14,127 bases of DNA, from contig JASLXP010001190.1 in the NCBI GenBank assembly GCA_030740295.1, positions 1 to 14,127 on the forward strand, read 5' to 3'. The notes beneath the pieces are model-generated. The model made no database searches and was not told the DNA's origin. It saw only the letters and a list, made by a program, of their open reading frames with translations. The stretch comes from Planctomycetota bacterium. GTDB taxonomy: Bacteria; Planctomycetota; PUPC01; JACPCR01. The translations under genes and the position numbers were made by a program. Shown piece after piece: positions 1-8,973 of the stretch; the first letter of the stretch is position 1, and the number at the start of each line of letters is the position of its first letter.

Positions 1-1
1 G

Positions 2-3000
2 GGGACGCGGCTGGGCGCGACTGTTGATGGGGCAAAAGCGCCGACTTATCTCGAAGTGAGGCGAAGGGACGTCGCGGACTATCCCTTCGACCGCGCTGCC
101 GTGGATTGGGAGCCCGCAGGTCGGTGGGAAGTGAGCAATAAATTCGCCTGCGACCCCCGCTGGGGATTCATGGCGGGCGAGGCGGACGGCCTGGCCTCGC
201 TATGGCACAAAGCGAATTTCGAGGGCGATCTCACCGTCGAATTCTTTGCGGCCATGCGCTACCTCCACAAGAACCTCGGTCTCCAGCCCTACTACCCTCG
301 GCCCGGCGAAATCAATCTCACGGTCGGCGGCAACGGCAAAGACGTTTTCAGTGGCTACACCTTCGTGCTTTCCGGGTGGGACACTCGTTGGACGCGAATT
401 CTGCGCAACGGCAAAGTGGTCGCCGAGACGGACCGTCCCCTGGTGCCTCCGACACGTTTGAAGTTTCCGTCTCTCGACGACCTTCACCGGAGATGGTTCT
501 ACGTGAAGCTGCGCAAACAGGGGAACCGGCTGTCCTACTACTTCGACAACCAACTCGTGCTCAGCTACGCAGACCCGAAGCCGCTGAAGGGCGAACGTCT
601 GGCCCTGTGGACCCGCGACAACAGCATCATTCTGGCGAGGGCCAAACTCAGCTATGAAAAGAAACGGCTTCGGCCCGTGTTGGCGGCGCTGCCGGAGGAG
701 AAGGCATCGCGCCCCCTGGCACTTCGGATCGAATCCGAGTCGCATCCCGGAATCCTGAGCAGCTTTGAGGACTCTCTCGACAGTTGGTCGAACCCCAGCG
801 GGGATCAGGGGGCCTTCCTGGAACTGGACGAAACGACCGCCGGCCGCGGCAAAGCCAGCCTCAAGCTCACGAATGTCCACAGCGGCGGTGATTTTGCCGC
901 ACGGCTTCCGAGCGGCAAGACCGATCTCGCCAACGTCGTTGAATTCGGTTTCGACTACCGCATCCCGAAAGGAGTGATGGTCAACTTCTACTTCGATCTT
1001 TTCGAAAAGCGCCACTTCATTGAACTGACTGCCGGAGGCGAAAGCACGGAAAACATGAAACGAATTGGCGCCATCGCCGTTCGGAGTGACGGACGCTGGC
1101 ATCGTGCTGAGTTTCCCCTCTCCCGCGCTCTGCGAGAAATCTACCCCGACCGGGCAGAGCTCATCGCGGAAAATATGACCTTCGGCAATCTGCACGCAGG
1201 CTACCTGCACGCCGGACTGGGCGGGAATCTTGCCGGAGCGTTCTTTCACCTGGACAACTTCCGTATCATCTCGTCCGGCGGCGAGCCGCGCTTCTTTATT
1301 GCTGCAGCCGACGGCCAACCCCTCGACCTGGCTTACGGCATCGACGCCAGGCCGGATACGGCTCCCGGCACTCGACCGCTTACCACTCCCTGGCTTCACG
1401 AAAAGGATTTGGCTCCCGGGCGCTGGTACCTCCATGCACAGGGCCAGAACGCGGACGGCGAGCGGACCGCGCCGTCCCATCTGTGCTTCGAGGTCGATAC
1501 CGCATCGCTCAGCATTGACCGCATCGTTCCCCGGCCAAAAGGCGACTGGGGAGGCGAGACCATCGTGATCCGATTTTCGCCGGAGAAAGCAACACGACTC
1601 GATCTCGAGAACACCAGTCTCCTCGCCGGTAACGTCCGCCACGGCATGGAATCGCCGGCGGTGTCCTATGAGCACGGCGCATCGGAATTGAGATTTGATG
1701 TCCGCGAAAGCGAGCTTCAGTTCGAGGACGGCGAGACCGTCAGCCTCCGACTTTCCGCGGGGCGGACAGGCATGAAAGAGATGCTCGATCATACGTGGCA
1801 ATATCGCTGGAAGTTCAGCAGAGATAAATCGGGCCCCGCTGCCCCGGCCACCGAGGACTACTTCATCCACGACACGTTTGAGCGCGACCTCGGCGAATGG
1901 ACACGAGGCGGACCTGATCGCTCCGGCCGGCAGCGGGACGCTTTGCTGGTGCGAGATAACACTACCGCCGCGGGCGGGCGCTACTGTTTGAAACTTTTCA
2001 ACGACCTCATGGGCGGCACCTTCGGCGCGACAGTCACCACCCGGAAGTTTCACGCGGGCCGCTACCCGCTCTTACTTTTCGATTATCTGGTGGATCGGAA
2101 CGACATTCTGTTTGACCTGGGAGTGTGGTCGAATGAAAAGCATCGCCGGGTCACCATCACCGATAACGATCACCGCAACAGCCTGGACGCGATTGGCGCA
2201 GTCTCCGGCGTGCGCGCGGACGGACGCTGGTGCCCGGCCAGAGTTCACCTCCGCAAGATGCTGGATACCCAGGACTACCTCGCCGGGATGCACGGGGTGA
2301 CTCGCCTTGCTTTCGGAGACTGGGGCTGGACCGGTAATCAGGAGGGCGCGAAATACCGGATCGATAACTTCCGCCTCATCCCAGCAATCAATCCGAAGGA
2401 AGGATGCTGGGTGAGATGGCGAGCCACAGATCCCAGCGGAATCAAAGGCTACAGTTACTCCTGGAGCGAAGGCCCGACCGGCAAACCGGATAAGACAATT
2501 GATTGTGTCGAGCCGGCCGCCAGGTTTTCGACTCGGTCCGGCACGATGCCGAAAGGTCTGCTCGCGGCCTTGAACAAAGGCACACAGGAATTGTTCTTTC
2601 ACGTGAGAGCCCAGGACCGTGCGGGCAACTGGGGAGAGACCGGACATCACCTGTACTTGATTGACGCAAAGTCCCCAACCATGGGCAGGCCCACTCCGAA
2701 GCCTGATACCAGGTCCGGCAGTGCGCGTTTTTCCGTACGAATCACGGACGACGTATCGGGCGTTGATCCCGATTCACTCTGGTTCACCATCAACGGTCAT
2801 TTCTATCGTCCAGGCAGCGATGGCGTGACCTACACCCCCGCGACTGGGGAGTTGTCCTGGGATTTCCGGGAAGCGCCTGAATTCCGGACCATCGGCAGCG
2901 GAGAGCCGAAGAAGTTCACGGTCAGAATGAAAGCTCCGAGCGACTTTGCCGGCAATGTCTCCGAGCCCCGTGAATGGTCATGGACCTTCGATCCCGCCCT

Positions 3001-3814
3001 CGACCGCAAACCCGCATTCGTCGCTTCTCTGAACAGTCCAAGCCAGGTGAAATGGACCTATGAATCTTTCTCCGATGAATTGGGAAAGCTGGAGCAATGG
3101 GGCAGCGGGACGAGACTGAAGCGCGTCTGGGACGATGACAAAAAGGACTACTGCGCACGCGCCACGTGCAACGCCGAAGCCGCCGGATACGGCCTGCGTC
3201 TGGCGCATGATTACGATACTTCCATCTATCCCTACGTGGACTTCGACTACAAGTTCCCGCCGAACCTGAAGCTCCAATTGTCCGCTTATGTGAAGCACGA
3301 GGATCCCGAACGGCGAAGGCTGATCATCAAAATCGCCGAAACCCGTATCCGTCCGGATTACGTCGTGCGTATTGGAGAAGTGCCCGGCGTTAAACTGGAC
3401 AACCAGTGGCATCACCTGAGCCTCAATCTCCATGAACTGATCGAGGCCAACGAACCGGAACTGACCGGCTATCGCGTCCAGCATCTCCTTCTTCAGGACC
3501 CGGCCTGGCACTGGCACGAAGCCGGGACAGCCCTCTACCTTGACAACCTGTGCATCAGCGGGCCAGGCGAATCGAAAGCAAATTTCACCTGGCAGGCAAT
3601 CGACGAAAGCGGCATACGTGATTCCGCCTTCAGCATGGATAAGCATCCCTCGACACAGCCAGGCACCGGAAAAACGACCGACCAGAATTCAGCCACTCTC
3701 GATGACATCTCCCCGGGCCGCTGGTTTTTCCATCTGCGCACGCGAGACAACGCCGGCAACTGGTCCCCGGCACTGCATTATCCGTACTGGGTTCCCGGCA
3801 GCAGTTCAGACTGA
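2..3814 (+). CDS. Giant multidomain carbohydrate-binding-like protein, 5' partial
   Basis: The reading frame is open from the left edge (base 2) to TGA at 3812-3814, so the gene starts upstream. A GTG at 56 lies inside the frame and has no convincing ribosome site. The order of parts is as follows. First, a ConA/LamG-like beta-sandwich (about 100-660) with the phrases GEADGLASLWHKANFEGDLT and RNGKVVAETDRPL, a pattern I associate with uncharacterised PVC secreted proteins. Then come three copies of a jelly-roll-like module opening with SFEDSLDSW (about 765), DTFERDLGEW (about 1873) and ESFSDELGKLEQW (about 3062), and closing with HLDNFRII, YRIDNFRLI and LYLDNLCIS. Each is followed by an Ig-like segment containing phrases such as RAQDRAGNW and RTRDNAGNW. 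No catalytic motif was recognised. It is probably secreted or cell-surface and glycan-binding or scaffolding; any signal peptide would be off-window. It could be the C-terminal part of a larger enzyme. The coding call is secure; the function is not. Confidence 0.85.
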   Translation, partial: GTRLGATVDGAKAPTYLEVRRRDVADYPFDRAAVDWEPAGRWEVSNKFACDPRWGFMAGEADGLASLWHKANFEGDLTVEFFAAMRYLHKNLGLQPYYPRPGEINLTVGGNGKDVFSGYTFVLSGWDTRWTRILRNGKVVAETDRPLVPPTRLKFPSLDDLHRRWFYVKLRKQGNRLSYYFDNQLVLSYADPKPLKGERLALWTRDNSIILARAKLSYEKKRLRPVLAALPEEKASRPLALRIESESHPGILSSFEDSLDSWSNPSGDQGAFLELDETTAGRGKASLKLTNVHSGGDFAARLPSGKTDLANVVEFGFDYRIPKGVMVNFYFDLFEKRHFIELTAGGESTENMKRIGAIAVRSDGRWHRAEFPLSRALREIYPDRAELIAENMTFGNLHAGYLHAGLGGNLAGAFFHLDNFRIISSGGEPRFFIAAADGQPLDLAYGIDARPDTAPGTRPLTTPWLHEKDLAPGRWYLHAQGQNADGERTAPSHLCFEVDTASLSIDRIVPRPKGDWGGETIVIRFSPEKATRLDLENTSLLAGNVRHGMESPAVSYEHGASELRFDVRESELQFEDGETVSLRLSAGRTGMKEMLDHTWQYRWKFSRDKSGPAAPATEDYFIHDTFERDLGEWTRGGPDRSGRQRDALLVRDNTTAAGGRYCLKLFNDLMGGTFGATVTTRKFHAGRYPLLLFDYLVDRNDILFDLGVWSNEKHRRVTITDNDHRNSLDAIGAVSGVRADGRWCPARVHLRKMLDTQDYLAGMHGVTRLAFGDWGWTGNQEGAKYRIDNFRLIPAINPKEGCWVRWRATDPSGIKGYSYSWSEGPTGKPDKTIDCVEPAARFSTRSGTMPKGLLAALNKGTQELFFHVRAQDRAGNWGETGHHLYLIDAKSPTMGRPTPKPDTRSGSARFSVRITDDVSGVDPDSLWFTINGHFYRPGSDGVTYTPATGELSWDFREAPEFRTIGSGEPKKFTVRMKAPSDFAGNVSEPREWSWTFDPALDRKPAFVASLNSPSQVKWTYESFSDELGKLEQWGSGTRLKRVWDDDKKDYCARATCNAEAAGYGLRLAHDYDTSIYPYVDFDYKFPPNLKLQLSAYVKHEDPERRRLIIKIAETRIRPDYVVRIGEVPGVKLDNQWHHLSLNLHELIEANEPELTGYRVQHLLLQDPAWHWHEAGTALYLDNLCISGPGESKANFTWQAIDESGIRDSAFSMDKHPSTQPGTGKTTDQNSATLDDISPGRWFFHLRTRDNAGNWSPALHYPYWVPGSSSD

Positions 3815-3845
3815 TCTCAGAGAAAGCGCCCTTTCCGAGTCTTTT

Positions 3846-3903
3846 ACGCCGAAGGCGTTGAAAAACGTAGCCCAGGGCAAGCGTAGACCGTCCCCAGGGC
3901 GTC
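3846..3903. repeat. REP-like palindromic intergenic element
   Basis: The 222-base gap between the two giant genes holds the perfect palindrome ACGCC-GAA-GGCGT (3846-3858). It is followed by GTTGAAAAACGTAGCCCAGGG and a directly repeated CCCAGGGC (3871-3878 and 3893-3900). From memory, the string GCCGAAGGCGTTGAA..TAGCCCAGGG recurs between genes in many planctomycete and related genomes. That is recollection, not a search result. A second small stem, TCGAC-TTTT-GTCGA, lies at 3927-3940. No T-tract follows either stem, so a classical terminator is not evident. The rest of the gap (3941-4036) shows nothing else recognisable. Confidence 0.5.
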
Positions 3904-4021
3904 GTTTGCTTCATTTGAATTGCCTCTCGACTTTTGTCGAATCCAATCGCGTGACGCTGTGCTCGCCCGTGCCACGATGGGTTGAGTCAGCGCCATTCTG
4001 TCCCACGAGGCAGTTCGCATC

Positions 4022-4039
4022 GAAGGCGACCATGGAGTG
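4022..4039 (+). promoter_or_regulatory. Start region deciding the GTG start of the propeller gene
   Basis: GAAGG at 4022-4026 lies 10 bases before the GTG at 4037 and could act as a weak Shine-Dalgarno sequence. An ATG at 4032 in another frame stops after two codons (ATG GAG TGA) and overlaps the GTG, so it is not a usable gene start. The GTG is immediately followed by a good signal peptide, which supports it. Confidence 0.45.
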
Positions 4040-7000
4040 AAAGAGGAATTCCCTTTGCCACGGCCACCATATCGTTACTTCCTGTCATTGTTGCTGGCTT
4101 CTACGGGCCTGGTCGCGCAGACGACGAAAATTCTTCTTGAAGCAGAGGATTTCGGTGAACCGGGCGGAAAAGTCCTCAAAGAAAGTGGAATCCGTTTTGT
4201 GCGCCTTCCCGAAAAGGTATCGCTTCGCGGAAAGCTTCGTGACGTATTCGATGACGGCGAGTTCGTCTTCCTGTTGCGGATGCGGTATCCCCGTGTAACC
4301 GCGGTCAAAGGGATGGCCGCGGCAGTGACTTTCTCCTTCGGCGATGAGGAGCAGATCCTCAAGACGAACACTGCCGGATCCTGGAGATGGCTCAACCTGG
4401 GGCGATTCAAGATCAAGGAATTCGAGACGCGGAAGATCGGAATATCAGGAAGCGCGGCCTTCGATATGGACAAACTGGTCCTCTGGTCAGGAAAGGATTA
4501 CGCCGGGGAAGGATGGTATCGCCTGGGCGTTTCAGCTCTGTGGGCGAAGGGCAGCCCCGCGCAGAGGGTGTTCGAGGTCGCTGATGAGCGAGTGACCATC
4601 GAAGGTGAATCGGCCGGCGTCCTGCGCGGCGCAAAGAAACCTGTCGGTGAGAAGCCGATTGCCGTCTCGATGTCGAGCGAGTCGAGTGAGATCAGCTTTC
4701 TGCTCGATGTGGTCAGAGATGCCGATTTTCAGCTTCTGGCAAAGACCTTTCACGATGGGGATGATCTTTTCAGGGCCGAAGGCCCAGTCTTCGTCTTTAT
4801 CGACGGCGGCCTCTTCGGACGTCTGGGGCTCGGTGAGAACGACCGCTGGATTTGGCAGCGGGTAGGACCGCGGGTGAGCCTGGCGAAAGGCATTCACCTT
4901 CTCTCGCTGCACTCCGGCCGGACGCGGCTCGCCATCGATCAGTTGGTCCTTTATGGCGGAGACCCCAAAAAGATCGTGATGGAAGACTGGTATCGAGAGC
5001 TGAAGTCGCCTCTGTACCGGCAAAAGGCAAGGCCAGAATGGACCCTGAAAAAGGGGCAGGAAACTCTGGCGCTCGAAGCGGAGGAGATGGAAGAGATCCA
5101 AGCGACGACGATGCGAGACGCCGCGTCCGGCGGCAGGGCGGTCGTTTTCAGGAAAGGCGGGAGCGTGGTGAACGGGCTGATCTCTGTCGAAACCCAGACC
5201 AGCGTCCGGGCGTATGCGCGTGTTTACTTCGACCTGGAAAACACGATCGCCGGGGATGCGAATTCCCTTTTCCTCGGCTTTGACGAGGAAGGATTCCGGC
5301 AATTGTCCAGCGGCGTTTACGACCGGTATCACTGGCTAGCCACACCGAAGGTCAGCCTGCTGCCGGGCACGCATCTTGTCTCATTGCGATCGAGAGAATT
5401 GCCCGTCCGTATCGACAAGGTGGTGCTCTTTGCAGGAGACGATGCGACCGGAGAGCCGTGGCTTGCCGAGACTTATCCGGAGCCCATGCCGTTCGGGCTT
5501 GCCAATACGTTGAAACGCTCGGACGCGAAACAGGTGCAGAACTGGCTCGTCTTCGGTGACCTGGCAGACACCGGGCAAGTGGCGCTCACCCACGAGGTTG
5601 CCAGGGATCAATATTACTCGCTCGCGGTGAAACTCGGCGAGGGCGGCAACGGGAAGCACCTGATCCTTCGGCGCCGTGGCCACGCAGTCCTGCGAACTTA
5701 TCCGGCCTTTGCCGATCGGAACCGGAAGCAGCAGGTCGACATGTGGGTTCATGGCGATCTTTCGGCCTGCGAGATTCTCGGTGTGACGGTGGATGCCGCG
5801 GGGAAGGAGTTCATGGCTCCCTTCGCATGCAGAACCGAACTGAAAGGCTGGAGGAGGATGACCATGAACGTGGGGCCATCGGAACCAGCGGGCGCTCTTC
5901 TGCGGCAGCCACAATATCCGGTGACCTTCAAATACATCGTCTTTCGCAAGACGGATGCGAAGCCGTCGACTCTCCACCTCGAGGAACCGGAGTTTGTGCG
6001 CTACCTTGAGTTCACAGCCTCGTACGCGGATGGGCGAGTTAATTTCGTCATTCAGAACGGCTCGCCCGACGAACGGACCATCTCTGCTGCAGGTTCACTT
6101 CTATCTTTTGCCGACTGGCAAAAGGGAAAACCTCTTCCAACTCATTGGGACACGGCTGAGGCGACAGTGCCAGCTTCCGGGCGAAGCAATTGTCCGGTTC
6201 AACTGACACAACCGGTCGACGGAGGCCGTTCTGCATTGCGTCAGCTCCCGGCCGGGCTCTGGTGTGTCCTCTGCCGGTTGGGCGCCGGCGTATCCACCCC
6301 GCGATTTGTTGCAGTCGGCGCAAAGGCGAAAAGGGATCTCGCTGCCTGGCTCGCAGCCACTGAGAAGAAGCTCGGGTGTTTCCACCTCGGCGCACCGATG
6401 AAACAGAAGAACGGCGCACAGATTTCTCGTGAACAAGTCAGGGCACTTTACAGCAGACCGGCAGGCTTTCGCATTCTCGTCGACGGCATCGACGCCTGTT
6501 CGAGAAAGTATGCGACGCAGACCGGCAACGAGCGTCTGTTGCCGCTGGGCCGGGATCTGAGCGATGCGAAGGGCTGGCCCTTCATCCGCGTTCCGCCAGG
6601 CACGCTGGCCATTGACCCGGTCGCCGGGCGATTCAAATTCTCCGAAGGCGATGCCGATCCTCCGAGGCTGGCAGGGCGCTTCAATACCGGCTTCGGAGTG
6701 CCCGGAAGCGGTCGCATCGCGGTAAAGGGAGATTTCGCTTTCGTGCCTGCAGGCGAAGGCGATATGACGATCGTCAATTGTTCTGACCCGCGGAATCCGA
6801 AGGTCGCCGCGATTCTGCCGAGTTATCACTTCACCCACTCGGTCGTCTTCTCTGGTGACAAAGCCTACATGGACGCAAAGGCGGGAGGCGTTGTCCTGAT
6901 CGATGACCTCAGCGACCCCGAACATCCCGGCCCCATCCGCCAGATTCCGTGGAAGTGGGGCCGGGGCGTACCTGCCCTTCATCGCGAAGCGAAGCTCATG

Positions 7001-8941
7001 TACGTTCCGTCTGCGGATCACATCAAACTCATCGACATCTCAGAGCCCGACGCGCCGACGGAAATCGGACAGCAGAAACTCTCAAAAGAGATTCACCGAT
7101 TCGTCATGTCCCCGGACGGCCGATTTGCCTACACCCTGGTGGACGATGCCGCCAAGATCGGCGTCATCTCTCTGGAGAATCCGCGAAAGCCGCGGCTGGT
7201 GTCATCGGTGCTGAACGTCAGCCTCTCCAATCTGAAGCCGAAAAAGACGAAGACCGAAGAAGAGGAATTGCTTGAGCCTGATGAACCCACGGAAGAAGCG
7301 GACGAACCCAAAGGCATCGAACTGGACCTGAGCAAAGAGGTGAAAGATCTCGAGAAGAAATTCGATACCGAGGCAATGGCCGGGATTGCCGCTGTGGGTA
7401 AGACCAAGCTGGCCATGCGGCTCGGCGATACCTTCATCGTTTACGGCATCACCGATCCCACGCGACCAAAGCGGGGCAAGCACTACACGTTCAAGGAAAC
7501 TCGGATGGTCATTCGCGACGTGGCCCTGAAGGGGAGCTACCTCTACGTCATCGACGGCCGGCAGAAAGGCAGCCAGCACAGCCTGAATCTCGGCTCACCC
7601 CGCAGCCGCCTGTTCGTTGTGGACTTTACCGGCCGCTCGATTCCGAAACTGGTCGCCCGCTACGAAGACCCGAACATCACCGAGTACTCCAACCTCACCA
7701 TCAAAGACAACCTGGCCTACGTGAACGACTACAACTACGGCCTGTGGCTGTTCGATGTCTCCGATCCCCGCAAGCCGGTCAAGCTCGGTGGAACGGCAAC
7801 CGCGGGCGAAGGGCACTGGAGCCTCGCTCACGGAAATTACGCTTTTATTGCCCAGACCTTTGGCGGCTCGGTCATCATCATCGATGTCACCGACCCGACG
7901 AAACCCAAACGCTGTGGAACTTACTGGGACGGAATGTGGAACAACTATCACGCCCGGCTGGCGGCTTCAGCCCGCAGCCTCTACGTCCCGAAACCATCGA
8001 ATCTCATCATCGTTGATTTCTCCGACCCGTATCACCCCAGGAAGGTCGGCGAGTTTCTGGATAAAAAGGGCCGACCGTTGAAGGATGCAAAAATCGTTGT
8101 CGAGGACAGCCGGGCATACGTGGCAAGTTTGCAGGACGGAAAGCCAATCCTGAGTGTCTACGATCTGAAGGACGCGTCGAAGCCTGTGCTGACAGGGACG
8201 CTTAAGCTGTATGAGCGGCCGATTCGTTTTCGGTTGGCCAAAGACGGCACGTCTCTCTTCGCCGCAGGTGACTTCGGCAGATACCTGGTGGCGATCGACG
8301 TCAGCGACCCGAACGCGCCGATCATTCTGTCGAAGTACTCCGCGGAGAAGATTGGGTACGGGGAGAAGAAGTTCGGCTTCACAAAAGAGGGTGGATGGAA
8401 CGGCGGAGTGTCCGCCTGCCGCGGCTTCGTCTACGTCACCATCGGTGCACATCCTCCTGGCGAACCGGTGACGTTTCGAGATGTGGTGCAACATGCCCTC
8501 ACGATTTACCGCGATATTTCCATACTCCTCGCGTCCCTCAGTCCTGTCTCACTCTTTCTGGCAAAGACCATTGTCCAGCCCCACGACCGGGACCTGAACG
8601 AATATCCATTCTTTCTGGGGCTTAACGTCTTTTTCATCGCGACCTGCGGAACGGTAGCGCTCATTCGCAGAGCATCTGATCTGCTGAATAACTGCAACGT
8701 AAAACACCGACAGTCGGTTCTGATCATTCTGTCGTGGCTGGCCATCAGTCTTTTCGCTGGAGGACAGTGTGCCTGGTACTTGAGGCCCTACTTCGGCGTT
8801 TCCACGATTAAGGACATCCCCTTCATTGAGGGGTCACGACCTGATTACAGGGGGGCCAGAAGTTTCTACGAAGCGGTCTATCACCTGATGGATCCGCCTC
8901 CCCTCCCCGAAGATTATCGGAATTACCTGCAGGGCCACTGA
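4037..8941 (+). CDS. Secreted LVIVD beta-propeller protein with three CBM-like modules and a C-terminal membrane domain
   Basis: The protein has 1634 residues from a GTG start. Residues 1-28 form a signal peptide with hydrophobic core YFLSLLLASTGLVA. Three similar modules begin with ILLEAEDF (32), VTIEGESAG (186) and LALEAEEME (344) and end with KLVLWSGKD, QLVLYGGDP and KVVLFAGDD, a period near 156; they resemble CBM6/malectin-like sugar-binding folds. Residues about 497-655 look like another jelly roll. From about 882, eleven LVIVD-type blades follow with motif starts near 909, 952, 996, 1040, 1132, 1191, 1235, 1278, 1322, 1371 and 1416. A Glu/Lys-rich insert (about 1066-1112) splits the fourth and fifth. 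The C-terminus (1479-1634) has three predicted membrane helices (1494-1513, 1525-1543, 1561-1582) and the motif AWYLRPYFG. This resembles the second half of an integral-membrane family often labelled actin-binding WH2-like. No enzyme site was seen. It is likely an envelope-anchored, periplasmic or surface binding protein; the fusion is unusual. Confidence 0.88.
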   Translation: MKEEFPLPRPPYRYFLSLLLASTGLVAQTTKILLEAEDFGEPGGKVLKESGIRFVRLPEKVSLRGKLRDVFDDGEFVFLLRMRYPRVTAVKGMAAAVTFSFGDEEQILKTNTAGSWRWLNLGRFKIKEFETRKIGISGSAAFDMDKLVLWSGKDYAGEGWYRLGVSALWAKGSPAQRVFEVADERVTIEGESAGVLRGAKKPVGEKPIAVSMSSESSEISFLLDVVRDADFQLLAKTFHDGDDLFRAEGPVFVFIDGGLFGRLGLGENDRWIWQRVGPRVSLAKGIHLLSLHSGRTRLAIDQLVLYGGDPKKIVMEDWYRELKSPLYRQKARPEWTLKKGQETLALEAEEMEEIQATTMRDAASGGRAVVFRKGGSVVNGLISVETQTSVRAYARVYFDLENTIAGDANSLFLGFDEEGFRQLSSGVYDRYHWLATPKVSLLPGTHLVSLRSRELPVRIDKVVLFAGDDATGEPWLAETYPEPMPFGLANTLKRSDAKQVQNWLVFGDLADTGQVALTHEVARDQYYSLAVKLGEGGNGKHLILRRRGHAVLRTYPAFADRNRKQQVDMWVHGDLSACEILGVTVDAAGKEFMAPFACRTELKGWRRMTMNVGPSEPAGALLRQPQYPVTFKYIVFRKTDAKPSTLHLEEPEFVRYLEFTASYADGRVNFVIQNGSPDERTISAAGSLLSFADWQKGKPLPTHWDTAEATVPASGRSNCPVQLTQPVDGGRSALRQLPAGLWCVLCRLGAGVSTPRFVAVGAKAKRDLAAWLAATEKKLGCFHLGAPMKQKNGAQISREQVRALYSRPAGFRILVDGIDACSRKYATQTGNERLLPLGRDLSDAKGWPFIRVPPGTLAIDPVAGRFKFSEGDADPPRLAGRFNTGFGVPGSGRIAVKGDFAFVPAGEGDMTIVNCSDPRNPKVAAILPSYHFTHSVVFSGDKAYMDAKAGGVVLIDDLSDPEHPGPIRQIPWKWGRGVPALHREAKLMYVPSADHIKLIDISEPDAPTEIGQQKLSKEIHRFVMSPDGRFAYTLVDDAAKIGVISLENPRKPRLVSSVLNVSLSNLKPKKTKTEEEELLEPDEPTEEADEPKGIELDLSKEVKDLEKKFDTEAMAGIAAVGKTKLAMRLGDTFIVYGITDPTRPKRGKHYTFKETRMVIRDVALKGSYLYVIDGRQKGSQHSLNLGSPRSRLFVVDFTGRSIPKLVARYEDPNITEYSNLTIKDNLAYVNDYNYGLWLFDVSDPRKPVKLGGTATAGEGHWSLAHGNYAFIAQTFGGSVIIIDVTDPTKPKRCGTYWDGMWNNYHARLAASARSLYVPKPSNLIIVDFSDPYHPRKVGEFLDKKGRPLKDAKIVVEDSRAYVASLQDGKPILSVYDLKDASKPVLTGTLKLYERPIRFRLAKDGTSLFAAGDFGRYLVAIDVSDPNAPIILSKYSAEKIGYGEKKFGFTKEGGWNGGVSACRGFVYVTIGAHPPGEPVTFRDVVQHALTIYRDISILLASLSPVSLFLAKTIVQPHDRDLNEYPFFLGLNVFFIATCGTVALIRRASDLLNNCNVKHRQSVLIILSWLAISLFAGGQCAWYLRPYFGVSTIKDIPFIEGSRPDYRGARSFYEAVYHLMDPPPLPEDYRNYLQGH

Positions 8942-8949
8942 TGCTCGGA

Positions 8950-8963
8950 GATCCTCTGGGATC
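8950..8963. terminator. Weak stem-loop between convergent genes
   Basis: Only 32 bases separate the stops of the convergent propeller and ceramidase genes. They contain GATCC-TCTG-GGATC, a 5-bp stem with a four-base loop. There is no T-run on either side, so a bidirectional terminator role is only positional inference. Confidence 0.2.
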
Positions 8964-8973
8964 CTAATCAAGA

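Noticed and set aside
200..2053. 617-residue open frame on the - strand
   Set aside because: It lies wholly antisense to the clearly structured left giant protein, has Cys/Arg/Gly-rich composition without domains, and is a long shadow frame of GC-biased coding.
2978..3646. 222-residue - strand frame
   Set aside because: Antisense to the third jelly-roll repeat; no recognisable protein features.
3927..3940. TCGAC-TTTT-GTCGA stem as terminator of the left giant gene
   Set aside because: Only a 5-bp stem, no downstream T-tract, and over 100 bases after the stop.
6101..7021. 306-residue - strand frame
   Set aside because: Antisense to the propeller gene, with no family resemblance.
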